From Bacteroidota bacterium (GTDB lineage: Bacteria > Bacteroidota > Bacteroidia > JABDFU01), in NCBI GenBank assembly GCA_016183775.1, contig JACPDY010000075.1, positions 1-54,981 on the forward strand: 54,981 bases of DNA, written 5' to 3'. This document shows positions 53,492 to 54,981 of the stretch, piece after piece (the first letter of the stretch is position 1; each line of letters starts with the position of its first letter). Position numbers and translations under genes: made by a program. The notes under the pieces were generated by a model. The model was not told the origin of the DNA and made no database searches. It saw only the letters and a list, made by a program, of their open reading frames with translations.

Positions 53492-53819
53492 ACTTTTGAG
53501 GCATATTTTATCGGAAACGGACTTTGTTTTGGAAAATACCGCCAATAAAAGCGAAACGCAGATAATTAATGATTCTATTTTGTCAAGAGCCCTTGTAAGA
53601 AGCCTTGAGATTATTGGTGAAGCAACAAAAAAGTTGCCTGATGAGGTCGTATTAAAATATCCCGAAATTAACTGGAAAGATATGGCTCGAACAAGGGATA
53701 AATTAATCCATCATTATTCCGGGGTTGATTATGCAATAATTTGGGATATTATTTGCAATGAATTACCCGAACTTAAATTTCAAATTGAAAATATAATCAC
53801 AGAAGAAAGCAAACAATAA
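53472..53819 (+). CDS. HEPN-domain protein (HepT/DUF86-like toxin)
   Basis: The 115-residue all-helical protein has the HEPN catalytic motif R-x4-H-x-Y (R75, H80, Y82 in RTRDKLIHHYSG), preceded by RSLEIIGEATKKLPDEV, which is typical of DUF86. Family members are RNases of toxin-antitoxin pairs; the tyrosine is the AMPylation target in known MntA-HepT systems. The ATG at 53472 lies inside the end of the MNT gene; a TTG two codons earlier is less likely. Confidence 0.9.
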   Translation: MSHSQLELLRHILSETDFVLENTANKSETQIINDSILSRALVRSLEIIGEATKKLPDEVVLKYPEINWKDMARTRDKLIHHYSGVDYAIIWDIICNELPELKFQIENIITEESKQ

Positions 53820-53859
53820 ATTTTATATTAATCAGTCATTCATCTTAAATGTAACTCTT

Positions 53860-54709
53860 ATGTCAACTAACTTACTGAAAGGGAAAAAGGGAATTATATC
53901 AGGAGCATTGGATTCTAACTCAATAGCCTGGAAAGTGGCTGAAAAAGCCCATCAACAGGGCGCTCAGATCGTTTTAACCAACGCACCGATAGCGATGCGT
54001 ATGGGAGAGATCAAAAAGTTATCTGAAGCAGTTAATGCGGAGATCATTCCTGCAGATGCAACTTCGATTGAGGACCTGACGAATCTGTTCACAAAGTCAC
54101 AGGAAATAATGGGTGGCACAATTGATTTTGTACTGCATTCAATCGGCATGTCGCCCAACGTGCGTAAAAACATTCCTTATACCGATCTGAACTATGATTT
54201 TTATATGAAGAGTATTGATATATCCGCCATGTCGCTCCACAAAATGCTGAGCGTGGCCCATAAACAGGATGCCATCAGTGAGTGGGGAAGTGTTGTTGCC
54301 TTGTCTTATATTGCCGCGCAGCGCGCATATCCATTTTATAATGATATGGCCGAAGCCAAAACAGTATTAGAATCTATTGCCCGTAGTTTTGGTTACCACT
54401 ATGGAAAAGCAAAAAAAGTAAGGATTAACACCATTTCACAATCTCCTACAATAACTACTGCAGGATCGGGGATTACTGGATTTGATCAAAACAACTGCCG
54501 GCAACGGCATCAAAGGGTTTGAAGATTTCTTTAACTATGCCGAACTGCTTTCTCCGTTAGGAAATGCCAGCGCCGAATCCTGTGCCGATTATTGTATCAC
54601 ATTGTTTTCAGATCTTACCCGCATGGTAACTATGCAAAATCTTTACCACGATGGCGGTTACTCATATACGGGAGTAAGCAATGAGATCATGGAGAATATG
54701 GGTAAATAA
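53860..54709 (+). pseudogene. fabI: Enoyl-ACP reductase FabI, frameshifted by a 37-nt diverged duplication
   Basis: NADH-dependent last step of fatty-acid elongation. Frame 1 (53860-54522) encodes the SDR fold with Y150, Y160 and K167 (SYIAAQRAYPFYNDMAEAK), ending in TITTAGSGITGFD and then junk. A second frame continues as IKTTAGNGIKGFEDFFNYAE and SPLGNASAESCADY to GGYSYTGVSNEIMENMG (stop 54709). The segment TTAG-x-GI-x-GF appears twice in diverged form, with GCA at 54460 and GCC at 54497, 37 nt apart, causing the frame change. The rest of the gene looks functional. FabI is usually essential, so a sequence or assembly error is a serious alternative to real loss. Confidence 0.85.
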
Positions 54710-54829
54710 GGCAGTACCTTTTAACCAATAAAATAAGTTTGGCTATTTCTTTTGAATTTGTATTTTGGCCTTACAAGCCCCTAACCAGCAAATAAATAAT
54801 ACCTTCACTGTTGTCGTATAATGTAATTG

Positions 54830-54847
54830 CGTTATGTTAATATAACG
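54830..54847. repeat. Short inverted repeat in the right-end gap
   Basis: CGTTAT (54830-54835) and ATAACG (54842-54847) flank a 6-nt loop. The 272-nt gap after fabI also holds TAAGTTTG-type promoter-like sequence near 54732; no ORF was recognised before 54965. Confidence 0.3.
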
Positions 54848-54909
54848 TGAGCTATGGATTAAATTGACAACAAACGGTTGATAATAAAAAAGTTAAGATT
54901 AAAAAGATA

Positions 54910-54964
54910 AGGACTTGAGGTGAAAATTAGAGGAAAAAAATAAACCTCTACAACCCCAAGTCCT
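54910..54964 (+). repeat. Long imperfect hairpin abutting an ATG at the window edge
   Basis: The outer stem is AGGACTTG-A-GG (54910-54920) with CC-C-CAAGTCCT (54954-54964); the inner stem is TAGAGG (54928-54933) with CCTCTA (54945-54950). The hairpin ends at the base before the ATG at 54965, which starts MLLTD and runs off the window. It could be a mobile-element end, an attenuator or a translation-control structure. Confidence 0.55.
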
Positions 54965-54981
54965 ATGTTACTTACCGACAC

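Noticed and set aside
54482-54709. Separate 75-codon gene after fabI
   Set aside because: Its product is the C-terminal part of FabI in the +1 frame, so it is a fragment of the frameshifted gene.
54710-54981. Confirmed insertion sequence at the right edge
   Set aside because: Only a hairpin and five codons are visible; no transposase motif can be read.

Overview
The window looks like a chromosome segment of a low-GC, free-living Bacteroidota bacterium (Flavobacteriia/Sphingobacteriia-like). The evidence is: two giant extracellular proteins built from SBBP, PKD and SprB repeats, one ending in a gliding-motility/type IX secretion (T9SS) C-terminal domain; a two-component-propeller protein; a HYC_CC_PP-family protein; a saccharopine-dehydrogenase-like gene; many lipoproteins; and TAnnTTTG promoter -7 elements, typical of Bacteroidota, in front of many genes. 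There is no rRNA, CRISPR array, prophage or confirmed insertion sequence. Most genes are housekeeping.

Layout. 1-4317: peptide ABC transporter (permease cut by the left edge, lipoprotein binding protein) and a saccharopine-dehydrogenase-like enzyme, all on minus. 4480-4877: tRNA-Arg, tRNA-Pro and tRNA-Ser with a bidirectional terminator. 4948-6213: ribH and a TPR membrane protein. 6317-8628: recF, a DciA-like gene and HMG-CoA lyase on plus. 8661-11968: a membrane protein and clpB on minus, with a repeat between them. 12173-12440: a decayed SpoIIE-phosphatase gene. 12522-16160: an intact propeller/PAS/SpoIIE regulator. 16189-17814: NlpC/P60 hydrolase and an ATP-pyrophosphatase-like enzyme. 17888-27263: an extracellular block with a cytochrome-like lipoprotein (CX4CH), a 2307-residue T9SS adhesin and a second CX4CH lipoprotein with a beta-propeller.

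27285-31342: minus operon TPR, phosphosulfolactate synthase-like, rhodanese, DedA, aroE. 31512-35342: glmM, cysteine desulfurase, a small membrane protein and an MBL hydrolase on plus. 35315-37034: lipoprotein plus a three-gene exported metal/cysteine cluster. 37098-39045: ispH and a zinc metallopeptidase. 39304-43231: hsp20, then an overlapping surE/membrane protein/lpxB/spoIID operon. 43245-47717: a second SBBP/SprB protein lacking a sorting domain. 47999-54709: comEC, a broken M28 peptidase, recN, a MNT/HEPN pair and a frameshifted fabI. The right edge holds a strong hairpin directly in front of a truncated ORF.

The most unusual material is: (a) the exported cluster containing a 12-cysteine mini-protein; (b) two CX4CH lipoproteins flanking the giant adhesin; (c) interleaved inverted repeats with pseudoknot topology just 3' of that adhesin; (d) a diverged ~100-bp repeat present twice; (e) several gene wrecks (SpoIIE remnant, M28 peptidase, fabI with a 37-nt diverged duplication); and (f) a heptamer tandem repeat incorporated in frame into aroE. 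All calls were made by reading the sequence; no database search was run.
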